Shown: positions 43,355 to 55,170, counted from the stretch's first letter. The stretch is DNA of 64,000 nucleotides from Psococerastis gibbosa (GCA_963971405.1 OZ020484.1:31456770-31520769); one strand, 5' to 3'. The notes: generated by a model from the letters alone, not told the origin. A program made the numbers and translations.

Positions 43355-44470
43355 TTGCAAATTGTGATTTACGTCTCTTTAATGAAGTCGCACCTCGTTC
43401 CCGTGATTAGACATTCACCTGCCCTCACCAATGGTGCAGTGGCTAAAGTTCTGATGGTTGACGGTTCCAAGAGCAGTGGCAGTTCAGAAGCATTGATTAG
43501 AGGTTTAGACATTCTCATTCTGCTCATTAACAAAGTCTTCAATGGAGTCTTTGATGAAGTCTTTAGTGGAGTTTTTGTTGAAGTCTATAATTAAGCCGCC
43601 CCTTATTCCAGTGATTCACATGTCTATATCCATGGTATAGTAGCTAAATTGCCCAGTTCTGAGGGATGATGACTCGAAGAGCAGTGCATTTCATTCAGGG
43701 CATTCCCTCGATATAGGCATTGCTTCATGTAATGAAGTCGCACCTCGTTTCAGCGGCTAGACATTCACCTTCCCTCACCAATGGTACAGTCGCTTAAGTT
43801 CTGAAGGTTGGCTCTCCGCAACGCATTAATAATATTATTAGGCACTCCCCTGCTCTAAATGAAGTCTTTCATGAAGTCGCGCCTCGGTCCAGTCGCATTA
43901 GACATGATTCGTCTGCAGTTCTCTAAAGCTTTGAGGAGTAGTGATTGTAGTGATGCTGTGATTAAACTGATTAGAAAATTAGACATTCTCCTTTAATGAA
44001 GTCGCACCTCGTTCCACACCAATGGTGTAGTGGTTAAAGTGTCATGTAATGAGTAAGGCTAATGGTCCGAAAAGTAGTACTGACATTTTCGTTAGTATTG
44101 AGATGTTCAATGAAGTAATTAATGAAGCTGCACCTCGGTCCAGGGTTACACCTTTCCGTTTCGGCCTCCCACAACATACGGTACCAAGGCCGTAGCCAGG
44201 ATTTTTTTCGGGGGGGGGGGGGGAGGGGTTAGAAATTTCATTGGATGTTACATACTGTTTTTTATTTTCAGGTCAGAAAATTAGACATTCTCCTTTAATG
44301 AAGTCGCACCTCGTTCCACACCAATGGTGTAGTGGTTAAAGTGTCATGTAATGAGTAAGGCTAATGGTCCGAAAAGTAGTACTGACATTTTCGTTAGTAT
44401 TGAGATGTTCAATGAAGTAATTAATGAAGCTGCACCTCGGTCCAGGGTTACACCTTTCCGTTTCGGCCTC
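43355..44470. repeat. Degenerate tandem array, GAAGTCGCACCTCG units
   Basis: 'GAAGTCGCACCTCG' or a variant recurs near 43385, 43734, 43872, 43999, 44129, 44301 and 44431, often followed by 'CCAATGGTGTAGTGGTTAAAG', which resembles a pol III A box. A clear B box is lacking. The units may derive from a SINE that was amplified in tandem. Confidence 0.55.
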
Positions 44471-44566
44471 CCACAACATACGGTACCAAGGCCGTAGCCA
44501 GGATTTTTTTCGGGGGGGGGGGAGGGGTTAGAAATTTCATTGGATGTTACATACTGTTTTTTATTT
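43973..44566. repeat. Recent 302-bp tandem duplication
   Basis: Sequence from 43973 (AGAAAATTAGACATTCTCC) is repeated from 44275 with no differences I could find other than the length of one poly-G run. The break lies within a hAT-like MITE, so the first MITE copy (from 44185) is truncated while the second (44487) is whole. Confidence 0.85.
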
Positions 44567-44677
44567 TTCCTCTCAAAATCCGATTCTATCTAGTGTCAAT
44601 CCATTTCATTTCGGGGGGGGGGGGGGGGGGGGGTGTTGAACACCCATGAACCCCCCCCCCCCTTGGCTACGGCCTTG
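44487..44677. mobile_element. hAT-like MITE (CAAGGCCGTAGCC family), complete
   Basis: TACGGTAC at 44479-44486 is repeated at 44678-44685, an exact 8-bp target duplication. Termini are CAAGGCCGTAGCC and GGCTACGGCCTTG. Inside, a poly-G run of about 20 (from 44613) faces a poly-C run of about 14 (from 44651). It is non-coding and is the reference copy for the family. Confidence 0.9.
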
Positions 44678-44704
44678 TACGGTACTATAAGTTAGTATAG
44701 GTAG

Positions 44705-44895
44705 CATGGGCGGATTTCGCCTCCAATTTAGGGGGGGGGGTCAGCGGTCAGGATCTGTGGTTTATAACATTAAAAAACATAATTATTTTTAATTCCTACT
44801 GTAAACCCATTGTTATCTAGTGTAAGTTAATTCCTTTTTTGGGGGGGGTCCGGACCCTCTGACCCCCCCCCCCCCCCCCTTAAAATCCGCCCTTG
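44705..44895. mobile_element. hAT-like MITE (GGGCGGATTT family)
   Basis: Ends CATGGGCGGATTT and AAATCCGCCCTTG. ATAGGTAG before and ATAGGTTG after give a 7/8 target duplication. The interior carries poly-G then GTCCGGACC and poly-C. It lies only 20 bases from the previous MITE. Confidence 0.75.
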
Positions 44896-45768
44896 ATAGG
44901 TTGCCAAAGTGTCTGGAACTGACGGTTGAAATTACTAAGACCAATTATTTCCTTAGCTTGTGATATGTAGCCTGATTTAAAAAATAAAAATAAATTCCGA
45001 GTGTGCCCTAGAATTACTGTCGGTATACTGGGTCCGGTACGTTACTTAATTTATGAACGCCTTTGATATACGAACTATCACTAGTCGTCTGAAAACGTAA
45101 GGTAAAATATTCAGACATTTTTTAAAAACACGTGTCCACGGTTGTATATTTTTATTTTTTGATTTAAAATCCAGCGCTAATTGATTTTTATAAAGTAGGT
45201 ACAGCCTATAGTAAAATTAATATTATTAGGCTACCGTACTTGTTTTCTTTCGCACTTTTTGTAAAACAAATTAGCTGCCATACGCGAAATAACAAAATAA
45301 TAAAGAAACAATATATAGAATTATGTATTCACCGTCTAAGTAGTCAGTCGTAACCGCACTTAGCGTGAAGCGTCTAGGCATAATTGAATGAAACGCTCGT
45401 AGAATTATCTACAAAGAGAAGCTTCATCTTTTGGTAGACTATTGATCGTTGCAAATGGATAGGTAAATAAACAACAAGGTCGTAAATGGCTGGATGCATA
45501 AACAGCAAAGGCTTCGAGGAAACTTTCTAATAGAGATGATCAGTTTCATAATTAATTTTCGAAGTTTCACTGCACACAAGAGCCAGCCGCCAGGCACAAT
45601 ATAAGTATACGCATTGTGGAAGATTTATTTCTTGCAGTAATATGCAGGTGTATTTTTCGTTTTCTCAATTGGAATGCGACCGATTATCTGTCCATAGCTT
45701 TTTCCTCTCAACAAGACAATACTAATATTAATGTATATTATGAGAAGCAGCACAATGATATTTACTCA
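44896..45768. other. Gene-less AT-rich block
   Basis: No gene, RNA or repeat family is recognised. Confidence 0.4.
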
Positions 45769-45882
45769 GCCGGCTATTCCACTCTTGTTAATATTCCGTC
45801 ATTTGTACATCAATAATTGACATAGAGTAAAACAAAAATCTCATCAATTATTGACGGAATATTGACAAGTGGTATAGCCGGC
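45769..45882. mobile_element. Short PIF/Harbinger-like foldback MITE
   Basis: GCCGGCTATTCCACTCTTG and the inverted CAAGTGGTATAGCCGGC are the termini. TCA precedes and TTA follows, as in the copy at 9672. At 114 bases it is the smallest member. The core CATAGAGTAAAACAAAAAT links it to the composite MITEs. Confidence 0.75.
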
Positions 45883-46226
45883 TTAGGTGCTATTCTCATT
45901 GTTGTTATTAATCAAAGGGTACAACTATGCAATGGTAATTTACTCTCATTGTAAGTAGACCAGAAGAAATGTCTGATGTTGGTTTTATAATGTCCACGCA
46001 TGACACAAGTTCTACTTTCACGTCAACTTACTTTGCGTTTGAATGTGGCTGTTAATTTTCAATTGACGAATGTATGGTTCCGCGTGTGTGTAAGGTTGCC
46101 ATTAGATAATTGGACACTTTAAAAAAAATCTGTTTATTCATTAAATATCAATCGTCGTGCCATAAAAGAAGTGCCATAAAGTGGATACCTACAAATAATA
46201 TTCCTCCTTAATCTGATAAGTTCCTA

Positions 46227-46851
46227 AGTTGTCAGAACATGTAGATTGGTGGTAAGGCGGGGATTCCACCGACTTGATAGTGCTAAAGACAAATACTGTG
46301 ACGTGGTAACAGACATTCAAGACTTAGGCGGGGTTTCCCACGACTTCGCATTGCAGAATGCAAATGACATTGACGGAACTTTGAATTTTTCTTTTTATAG
46401 AAATCTATTAAAATGTTTGTACTTAACATTTCCCATGAAGCAATTTTTTAATTTTAGTTTGTTTGTGATTTTTATCTATGATCATTGATCAATTTTAACT
46501 ATGGCATAGAGTAAAACAAACATTTCCGTCAATGTCATTTGCATTCTGCAATGTGAGGTCGGTGGAAACCCCGCCTATGTCTTGAATGTCTGTTACCACG
46601 TCACCGTATTTGTATTTAGCACTAGCCGGTCGGTGGAATCCCCGCCTAAGGACTTCACCCGACTTCACCCGAAAGGATGTTGGTTCAAGTCCCAAACTTG
46701 ATACATTTTCTGGCCATGCTTCGGAGGGTATGTAAAGCACGCGGTCCCGGGCCTTCCTAGTGAGTTTAGGAGAGGGCTTTATAGCCTTAAGTCCGCTAGG
46801 TTGGCATAGCAATAAAACGAAAAGTCATTATTTATTTATTTTATTTATTTA
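46227..46851 (+). repeat. tRNA-derived SINE (family A) split by a MITE
   Basis: The head (GTCAGAACATGTAG...GGTGGTAAGG) lies before the MITE and the B box (GGTTCAAGTCCCAAAC) plus body (TTTTCTGGCCATGCTTCGG) after it. Joining across the 391-base MITE and one TAA restores the spacing of an uninterrupted copy. The (TTTA)n tail ends at about 46851. Confidence 0.8.
46256..46646. mobile_element. PIF/Harbinger-like composite MITE inside a SINE
   Basis: TAA at 46253-46255 and 46647-46649 is a clean 3-bp target duplication, confirmed by the empty-site sequence in other family A SINEs. Termini are GGCGGGGATTCCACCGAC and its inverse. An inner pair GGCGGGGTTTCC / GGAAACCCCGCC sits at the same internal place as in 4473-4871. 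No transposase is encoded. Confidence 0.9.
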
Positions 46852-46981
46852 AGTTTGTGACCATCACTACCTCCTTCATTTTCCTGACTTCCTCCATGTC
46901 CGTTTTTTTTATATATATACCGTGCCTACTTTTTACAGCGTTGTAACATTTTACATGTTATCCAAACAATAAAAAAAAAAC

Positions 46982-47097
46982 ACAAGCTGATACCGGGAGA
47001 ATTTGCCCACCCGGAGTTCGAACTCTGTTCAACCGGGTGGTATTGACAATATACGATAATGCTACCACTAGACTGTTTGAGTCAGGTAAGTTAGAGA
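46982..47097 (-). repeat. tRNA-derived SINE head (family D)
   Basis: On the minus strand AGTCTAGTGGTAGCA (A box-like) is followed about 45 bases on by GAGTTCGAACTCCGG (B box). The spacing and boxes are tRNA-like, but arms do not pair as a whole tRNA. It is a different head from families A and B. Confidence 0.6.
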
Positions 47098-47225
47098 TTT
47101 TTGTGCCTGGGACATTTAGGGACGGCTTGATAGAAAACGTAACGAACGTAAACCCCCCCCCCCCCCCCCGAAATATTTTCAGCGTACACTAGATGGAATG
47201 GAGTTTTAAATTTCAATGGCAAGGT

Positions 47226-47385
47226 GGTAAATTTAGCTTGTTTGTACTTGTGCGAGTCTCTACTCGCCATGCGATCGGAGACGTGTCGTAATTCAACACG
47301 TTCAATAACCTACAGAGGCGACTGAAGAGGTCAATCGGATAAACTCGTAAAATTGTTTGTATGCCAATAACCTTTTTTAAACAAA
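47226..47385 (+). repeat. Dispersed retroposon family F
   Basis: Plus-oriented copy: TAGCTTGTTTGTACTTGTGCG, then 'CAGAGGCGACTGAAGAGG', and an A-rich end at about 47380. This orientation supports the poly-A-tail reading of the copy at 18940. Confidence 0.65.
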
Positions 47386-47514
47386 CAAAAAAATATACTG
47401 TATAGGCTATATATATATTGAGGTTACCTCATCTCAGGTGACGTCAGATGGACCCCCCTCCCCCTCCTCGCAAATTTTCTTGAACAATCTAATCCATAAT
47501 TTTAACGGCCAACG

Positions 47515-47878
47515 TTAGCCAACGGCCTTACCATGTTGATTCCATTAGAGCAGAGCATGTTTCAAACTGCGGCAACTTGGTAGTGTGCACAGCGTTGGCA
47601 GGGGAACCTGGTGGGACATGATAACTCGCTCAGGCAGTATAAGTCGAGTCCTGGTCACCTCCGATTCAATCGTGTGACTTTACCATGTTCCCCAAGTGGT
47701 TCGGAATCCACTATAATCAGGAGGTCCACCCTGTCAGTCAACTCCCCTTTCCCCGAGGTGAAAGAGTCTGCCCTTAGGGTGCCTCAAGTTAACAAACAGA
47801 CTCACTCCCCCCGCCAGGCTGACAGGGTTGCTTAAAGCAGAAATGCTGAAAGCAGGCGTTAGAAACAACAACAACAAC
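47515..47878 (+). repeat. Dispersed retroposon family E with (AAC)n tail
   Basis: Full-length by comparison with 15932-16300. Carries the (AAC)n end (AACAACAACAACAT) and both short shared internal frames. Confidence 0.75.
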
Positions 47879-49130
47879 ATAATTTTAACGGCAACTATAA
47901 TAGTTAACACTATATTTAGCATGTAGAAGCATCCACTAGAAACATAACGATCCGCGGTAGTATACCCTATGCATAATATAGAAAGTTTCCTGTTTTGAAC
48001 TTTCTCACGGCCACGGTTGGTGTCAAGGTTACGGATAAGGTTACGTTAAGTTTTCTATTTATCAGGCCTTACTTATATGACCGTTAGCTGTTTATATGAG
48101 TAGAGGTCTTCTTCTTCTTCTTCTGCCCCCTTCGTGCCGCGTACGCAGCGTGGGGGGGGGGAGGGGTCGAGCCGAACCCAGTTCCTGAAATGAATCTAGG
48201 TATTCGTGGATAAACAGACGGACATAATAAATGAATAAATATAGCAGAACACGTAATTATAATATTTATAATAATTTGCTATTATATTTATTATATCTCA
48301 TAAGTTATTATGTAATGTGTCATCAACGAGAGAGTCAAGTTCTCTCAGTTGCTTCATTGATTCATTGATTCATACTACACCTTTGTTTAATATTAGCCTT
48401 GAAAACGGGTTTCAAATCAATCTGGGATTTTTTGTAACTTCGGTATTGAGGTGAAATGATTGACATTGCAATACAAAAGGGAAACACTCGGTATGACACT
48501 CAATCTGTGTTTGTCATCGAAAAAGTACAATGATGGCTGTCACATTTGTAAATCCCATACTGTCCTTCTGTGATAGCTTTACATTTTCATCGATCCATGG
48601 CACGTCATATTTGTAGATCGATCGACATCCAATGCAACTAATCGCCCCAGATGGAAGCTTTACCAATTCCATCTCATATCTGACGTCTATCGTGTAGAGA
48701 CAAAAAAAAATGGGTGCTGCAGTTTTGGTACAGTGACTCTTCCGTGTAAATTATAAATGTACCGAAATAAACTCACGTAAAAATTATAGCATTAAAAATT
48801 AATGCAATAATATTCAATATTGTACTAACTTGCAATACGGTGTACGATGTAGTTCTCTACAACTTGGTTAGACGAGATCATTAAAACTTTAGTCATTAAA
48901 TTAATATAAACTATAAACAGATTTTGGAGTGATTCAGCCGATTCAGAGATGGTCAATAACAAGCCACGGGACTCCACTGAATTCGTTGCCGTTTTTATTA
49001 ATGTTTCTTTTTGTTTTAGGTAAGTTTATGGAATATCAGCGGACTGATACTCATCCAAGAGTTCATCGCATCACTCGCCACCCCACCCCCCCCCCTCCCC
49101 TTTTATTAGGTCAACACATAAACAGGTGTG
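47879..49130. other. Gene-less block
   Basis: A (CTT)n run at about 48106-48124 and a poly-G run at about 48152 are the only features. Confidence 0.35.
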
Positions 49131-49283
49131 ATCTTATATCTCACCTACATAGCTCAGATGAGGCCACTGGGCAGGTCTGTACCTGGGCCTGCGGCCTGCT
49201 TGCACTAGACTACACATATGGCGTTGCTTCGCTTTGTAGGAATGCGACGAGCATGCTGATGTCCTATTTCCTGCCAATGAAAT
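49131..49283 (-). other. Exon-like or repeat segment with splice-like borders
   Basis: On the minus strand 'TTTCATTGGCAG' resembles an acceptor and 'TATGTAGGTGAGAT' a donor. The frame between encodes about 50 residues (A-G-N-R-T-S-A-C-S-S-H) that I cannot assign. Its composition differs from the flanks. It may equally be a dispersed repeat seen only once here. Confidence 0.25.
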
Positions 49284-51820
49284 GAATGAAAAGATTACAA
49301 TTAATGAAATGGCACATTGACACAAGTACGAGTATATACATTTAACATATGAGGGAAGGTACTTAGTGGAGGTATAAGCATGGATGAGCTTAGGTGGGTG
49401 AGGGGGCCGCTGATGGAGAATGGGCCGCAGGGCGTTGGGGGAGGGGGGTCACAGCCAGCTCTGGAAGCAGATTAAATCTTGTAGCGTCTCGAGGGAGCAC
49501 TTTTGGGTTATATTTTCATCACACACACCAAATTTGTGTTCATGCACAACATGTTACCAGTTTATTCGCATTTTCGGCAGGTACATTCTGTGAATATACG
49601 TACATTAGCTACTGATTATTTTTATATTGATCCTATTGAAGTTATTAAATATTTGGCTCATTTAAGTTGTAGTATTATAGTAAGTATTGTATTTTTAATT
49701 TCCGACATTGTAGTTTTTTCTTCAACACGATAATAATTCATAAACAATAACTTTTTGCGTAAAATAGATACTATGAAAAATCTACAATTTCGAAAATTAA
49801 CAATACCTTATTTACTTGAAGTAGTCTTCTACAACTTAAATGTGTCAAATCTTTAATATCTTGCTTAGTTAATTAAATAAAAAATAAAAAGTATTAAATT
49901 TCGGGCTGCCAATTTCCTACGGGATGTACACTCTTAAAATTTGCAATAAAAATAAACGGAAAGTCTCTATTTGTTATTGAATAGGGGTGGCTATAAAGAA
50001 GCAATTAATTATAAATTAATCCCAGTTTGACTTGTCAGCTAATCATGTCTGCTGAAAACTGTATTATCTTCCGCTATAATACCTACTGTATATTGAGGAT
50101 GAAGCTGACGTTAATAATAAAGACTGGAACAACTTCAAAATTAAATGTTTATTATTAAATTTCAAAATCAAGTAGGTACGGAACAGCTTAAAACTGCTCT
50201 GTTGCTACACGTTACCCTCTATAAAATAAATGAATTTATGGGGAAATCTTTCGAATTATGACCCAAATGCCTTCCAGTGTTATTTTTTTCTTAAGGAAAA
50301 CATCGTTTTACAGACGCAAAGACGTGAAAATGGTGTTTGTGAAAAAATGCAAGATTTCCAAAAAATTCTATTTACCCGTCTGATTTAGCCTACAACTATT
50401 TTATAAAACTGTTTAATGTAATGCACTTCATTATTTTTTTTTATTAAGAAAACGATGTCGATAATTCATGAAAATGAAAATTTACTATGAAAACTTTTAT
50501 TTTCTCACTAATTTTTCATGACAATCTTTGCTGTTGTGAATCTAGGAATTAATTAATTCAAGCGAAAGTAAAAGGAAGTGTGTCTGAAGAATTTCACTAG
50601 AAGCTGATTAGCCAGTCAGTAAATAAAAGTGCTTTAGTTGACCATTTTATGATTATTGTGATGAGTAAATCCCTATAATGTTAATACACCATTAAAATGA
50701 CAAGAGCTGGTTAAGTATAGTTATTCATGTTCAAGTTAATTATTGTGGATTCCTTTTAATGGTATATAATTATTTTAATGGCAATAAACATCATGAACCT
50801 GCAAACTAGCATACTGTAAATGAGTAATGATTCTTTCGAAAGTTTACAAGCCGATAAAATATATTATATTCATGGGCATACACAATAATATAGCATTTGC
50901 AACTCATGAGTTTAAAACATTGCTGATTTCAATAATATATCTATACGTATTGTGATAATAAGGTAGATTACATTTTAATATAGCCCATTGAAATAAAAAT
51001 CAGCATCGGAATTGATTCCAAATCACTTTTTATTAAAAGTTAAACTTCTTATGGGAGGGCTTTGAAATTCGGATCTGCAACCTTTTTGTGTGACGAAAAG
51101 AAGCCTCTACCTTGTTTGTCAGGTGGCAACTTAGTGTTGCGATTGTCCTCTAGGTGTCTCTAGTCTCACCAGAATTCGGGTATTAGAGAAGAGTGAGAAG
51201 AACACTAGACTTGTCGGATACTTCCTATCTCGTTGTCTGTGGTTGCTGTTTACAAGTGATGATACATAAGAGAATGTAGGCCTAATCCGCCATCGTTAAA
51301 ATTGAATTCTATCACGGAAAGAAAATTGACTAGAACTTCTAGGTTCTATTTACTCGACTTGGCAAACACAATAGATTCCCGTTACCCATAGAAAATAATA
51401 GAGTTATTTAAAAAAAAGGAGGAACATGACCTTTGGCCTTGAAGAAGAAAAGGCACCCTATTCTTAGACTTGAAGACTTTTGGTTATACAATAGAATGCC
51501 ACGGGGAGAATACTTGTGAAAGTGTGAGAAGTTTGAGACCAATTCCGAGGTTGAATCCTTACGTTACTGAGGTAACCAGTAAGTATCATATAATAACAAG
51601 TATTTATATCAGGGCTTATACAATACAATAGCACGATATTTTTATACATTTATTTATTTTCCTTTACCTCATTGAACTAATAGTATTTTGGCTGACATCT
51701 TATTTACGGCATGTAATACATCACCTGAATGCAACCCCATCTATCGTAAACTGTCTTTTAAGAAGACCATGTCATGGGCAACCAACTAATAGCGAATTCA
51801 ATTTGCAACCCGAATGCGGG
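49284..51820. other. Gene-less AT-rich block
   Basis: At about 49815-49935 lies a diverged relative of the direct repeat at 22949. G-rich sequence at 49396-49450 has no frame of note. Confidence 0.35.
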
Positions 51821-52119
51821 CAGTGGCGGAGCGTGGGATAATTGCGAGTGTAATGCTTGGAAATATTTACTTAACTTTAAAAAACGAAAACACGTATCAT
51901 TTTACCTATATAGCATATTCTATCTTCTTAAAAAGTAAACAATTGAAAACAAAAAAGAAAACATTTTAATTCTAACGTGACGAGATTCTTCATTTTCTTA
52001 GACTATGCTCATACTTTCTTATTTGCTCGCGGCTTCCTATAGATTTCAACGAAGCTCTTAATACATTCTAAGGAGTTACTGAGTATAATGCGGCATTGCC
52101 CGCCTTACATGCGCCACTG
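51821..52119. mobile_element. Possible hAT-like MITE, no target duplication
   Basis: CAGTGGCGGAGCG at the left and ATGCGCCACTG at the right give an 8-bp inverted end of hAT type (CAGTGGCG/CGCCACTG). The flanking octamers do not match, so support is weak. Confidence 0.35.
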
Positions 52120-52714
52120 GATCTTAGAACTTTAAGTTGGGGTTATTGTCATGATTATTGGCATTCAAGACGTAATCTTGTTATAATTCATCTCCGCTGC
52201 AAAGTGAGCCCGTCGCAGAGTATACCATATTTCAAGGGCCGTGACTTGAAAATCCAAGCGCAGTGTACTTTATATCATACTATTGTATGTAGAAAATCGA
52301 TTCTACAGTAAATGAAATAGCGAGAAATATGTGTGTATTGTTAGTCTCTTGACACCCGTGCTTCCTTTTTAAGAATGGATGCGCCTTTATCTCTCTCCGT
52401 CCTCAGCTGAGTTATTGCAGTGGTTTTGCAGTTGCATAGAACTGCCTAGAGCTAGGTTTTTATTATCATTTAATTACTGTTCTCAAGAAGGTGGTCTCTC
52501 CTCTATCAGCCATCCAGCAGTTTCTATTCTAACAGAATTATTATCGGCTTTAGATGTGTACCAGTAGATTTACTAGAACTAGATGCATTGAATGTTAATT
52601 TGAGAAGGATGCATCTAGAAATGCACATTTGCCTTGCTATCATTAGTTTTTAATACTCCAGGCTACTCTTTTGGTCATGCAACCGAACGTTTTTTAAAGT
52701 GAAATCTTCCTTAG

Positions 52715-52877
52715 GTGATGAAACAGTAGAATCCCGGCTGATGGGCACTAGCCTGCCTGATAGCGTACTTCCAAACGTTTCGTCAACATCTGTGGTCAAC
52801 ATCTACAGTGACACTACGCACACTCCTAAGATTGTAACTCAGGAGGCACAGAAGCAACTTTGCTCTTTCTCTGGTCA
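52715..52877 (+). CDS. Candidate internal exon of an unknown gene
   Basis: CTTCCTTAG at 52706-52714 is a fair acceptor and GTGAGT at 52878 is a near-consensus donor. The 163 bases between are open in one frame, giving about 54 residues with E-T-V-E-S-R-L-M-G-T-S-L-P-D and I-V-T-Q-E-A-Q-K-Q-L. The amino-acid mix is balanced, unlike the repeat-derived frames. The phases are 1 in and 2 out. I do not recognise the protein, and no partner exon is assigned. Confidence 0.3.
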
Positions 52878-53069
52878 GTGAGTTCAATGACCTCACTGGC
52901 CTACCGTATTCGCATTTTTCTTACTAGGGGTAAACCTGTGACCAGTGTAACGCGTAACCGTGACGACACAAAATAATGCATCGAAGTAATTTAATTTATA
53001 ATCAATGTTATAAGAAAATCCACGTGACGGAAATTAGTATCACTTACCAACCGGTTGAACTGGGTTTGT

Positions 53070-53447
53070 CGTTGTTGTTGTTTCTAACGCCTGCTTTCAG
53101 CATTCCTGTTTTAAGCAACCCTATCAGCCTGGCGGGGGGAGTGAGTCTGTTTGTTAACTTGAGGCACCCTAAGGGCAGACTCTTTCACCTCGGGAGAAGA
53201 GGAGTTGAATGACAAGGTAGACCTCCTGATTATAGTAGATTCCGAACCACTTGGAGAACATGGTAAAGTCACACGATTAAATCGGAAGTGACCAGGACTC
53301 GATACGCGCGTAGACTGACTGGTATGGTCTCAGTGCGTTATCATGTCCCACCATGTTCCCCTGCCAACGCTGTGAACACTACCAAGTTTGCCGCAGTTTG
53401 AAACATGCTCTGCTCTAATGGATTCAACATGGTAAGGCCACTTGGCG
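53070..53447 (-). repeat. Dispersed retroposon family E
   Basis: (GTT)n at the low-coordinate end is the (AAC)n tail on the minus strand; ATTCAACATGGTAAGGCC marks the other end. Orientation is opposite to 47515. Confidence 0.75.
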
Positions 53448-53826
53448 GTTGAGCTGGGGTGGAGTCACCGTCGGTCCACAAAATCATAGTCCGCAATAGC
53501 GATCGGGTCACGAAGCGCGGAGCTTCTGGATCGGGTCACGAAGCGCGAAGCTTCTGGTACGGCGGTTTCCACTTGCTGCTCCTTGTTCCTGTGCTCCGAG
53601 CAACGCTTCAGTTCATTTCGGGGGAGGCTAGGCAACACGGGCTGTCACAAGCCTCAAAAGTATGTACCGACCGTGGATATTGGATATCACTGTTGGATCA
53701 CCCCAAATCCTGTCATTTTTAACGGTCTACTCGGTATAACACCAGGGCCTGCCCTTTTTCGATGAAGGGACATAGCGACCATTCCATCCCTGGAGCTTTT
53801 TCTATTTGCTTGAACCATACCCTTAC
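53448..53826. other. Gene-less block with a short tandem duplication
   Basis: 'GATCGGGTCACGAAGCGCG' plus 'AGCTTCTGG' occurs twice in tandem at about 53502-53559. No gene is recognised; the final octamer ACCCTTAC is the target site of the following MITE. Confidence 0.4.
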
Positions 53827-54094
53827 CAGGGCCGGTTTTACCAGGCGCGGGGCCTGTGGTGGTTCCATGGCGCGGGGCCCTTACCATAGGGTTTATGTTC
53901 TCGGGCGAGGTGGGGGTGGGGGTTAAACTGACAACAATGTAGCCACGTACTCATGGACGAATTTAGTCCTTATTTTCAGTAATTTAAATAAAAATAAAAT
54001 TATTATTATTAAAAATTGTGCCCAGCGCGGGGCCCCTTGAAAGCGCGGGGCCTGTGTTTTTTGTCACACTCGCCACATGGTGAAACCGGCTATG
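53827..54094. mobile_element. hAT-like MITE (CAGGGCCGGTTT family)
   Basis: ACCCTTAC at 53819-53826 recurs at 54095-54102, an exact 8-bp duplication. Termini are CAGGGCCGGTTTTACCA and TGGTGAAACCGGCTATG. 'GCGCGGGGCC' occurs several times in mirrored positions. It has no coding capacity. Confidence 0.85.
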
Positions 54095-54102
54095 ACCCTT
54101 AC

Positions 54103-55040
54103 CCTTAACGTGTCCGAGCCTAAGACACCTTGATCCAAAACGTTGCGGTCTAGCTGGCCTCTCCCAGTCTCGGGCAGACCAGAAGGTGGCCGCCGTCCTG
54201 CAGTTGTCCGCACTCGCAAGTCAGTTTGAACCATGATACAGGGGGAGGGTTTTGGTTAAATAATTTTTGTAATAATTATTTGTTTGTTTTGGAATACTAA
54301 GTATTTTGTTGTTATTGTACAAATTTGGAATTTGGCCTTCTTGTGAGAGTCTTTTAGCCGCTAGCTCTAACATGTGCCACTAGGCGGCACTAAACCTCGA
54401 CTAGGCGGCATTGGTGCTCTGTTTGGATGCCTACATGCAAGTGCTCAACACAATGTACTAGGAAAAACTGACCTTAAGTTGTCTGAGGAGGAGGTTTCAC
54501 AGGTGTAACGCCACGAGCAATGGCAGACCTTAAAAAGAAAGGATGGCTAATGGAGCGTGGCCGTGTCCGCAGGGTCAAAGGGCCGGCGCGCATCATTCCA
54601 CACTTTCACGCTTAAGCTACTGTCTCGCTTTCAATTCATTATTTGTCACCAACAAGTGAATTGCACTGTTTTTTACAGACGCGCTGGACCAGTTTTTTGC
54701 CAATTAGTATAGCCAGTCCGTATTGTATGGGAGAGATCGCTTAATGTAGTTACGCTCAGTGAAATCAAGAGTTATCACGCGCGTTAAATTTGAAATGATG
54801 GTTATATGTTTGCCTTTTATGGTGGCAAGGCTGACGGGCATGAAGCTGCTGATATAGTAGGCCTGCACATTCAGTAATACATGAGCTATAAAGGAAGATA
54901 TCGCGGTCATAGGAATGCGCTGAATAAGAGAAGCTTATGGTGCGTGATCGGTCCAATTTCTTTACTTTACTTCACTTTTAAAAGGTTAATCGTGTACAAA
55001 CAATTTATTGAATTTATAAATTAAATAATAAATATAAATA
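54103..55040. other. Gene-less block with one open stretch
   Basis: A 45-codon open stretch ends near 54508 with GALFGCLHASAQ and LKLSEEEVSQV, followed by a possible donor (CAG/GTGTAA). No acceptor is convincing. Nothing else is seen. Confidence 0.25.
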
Positions 55041-55170
55041 TAAATTAACCTTTTCAATCGCTTATCAAAGTAACTTTATAGGTACTTGTGCCGAGTTACG
55101 ACACGTCTTAGATCGCAAGGTGTGAAGAGATTCGCACAAGTGCAAGCACTCCTGGCCACCGAAGTCACCA
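55041..55170 (-). repeat. Diverged family F copy
   Basis: 'CGAGTTACGACACGTC' and 'GAGATTCGCACAAGTGCAAG' correspond to the body of family F at 13375-13545, with substitutions throughout. Confidence 0.45.
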
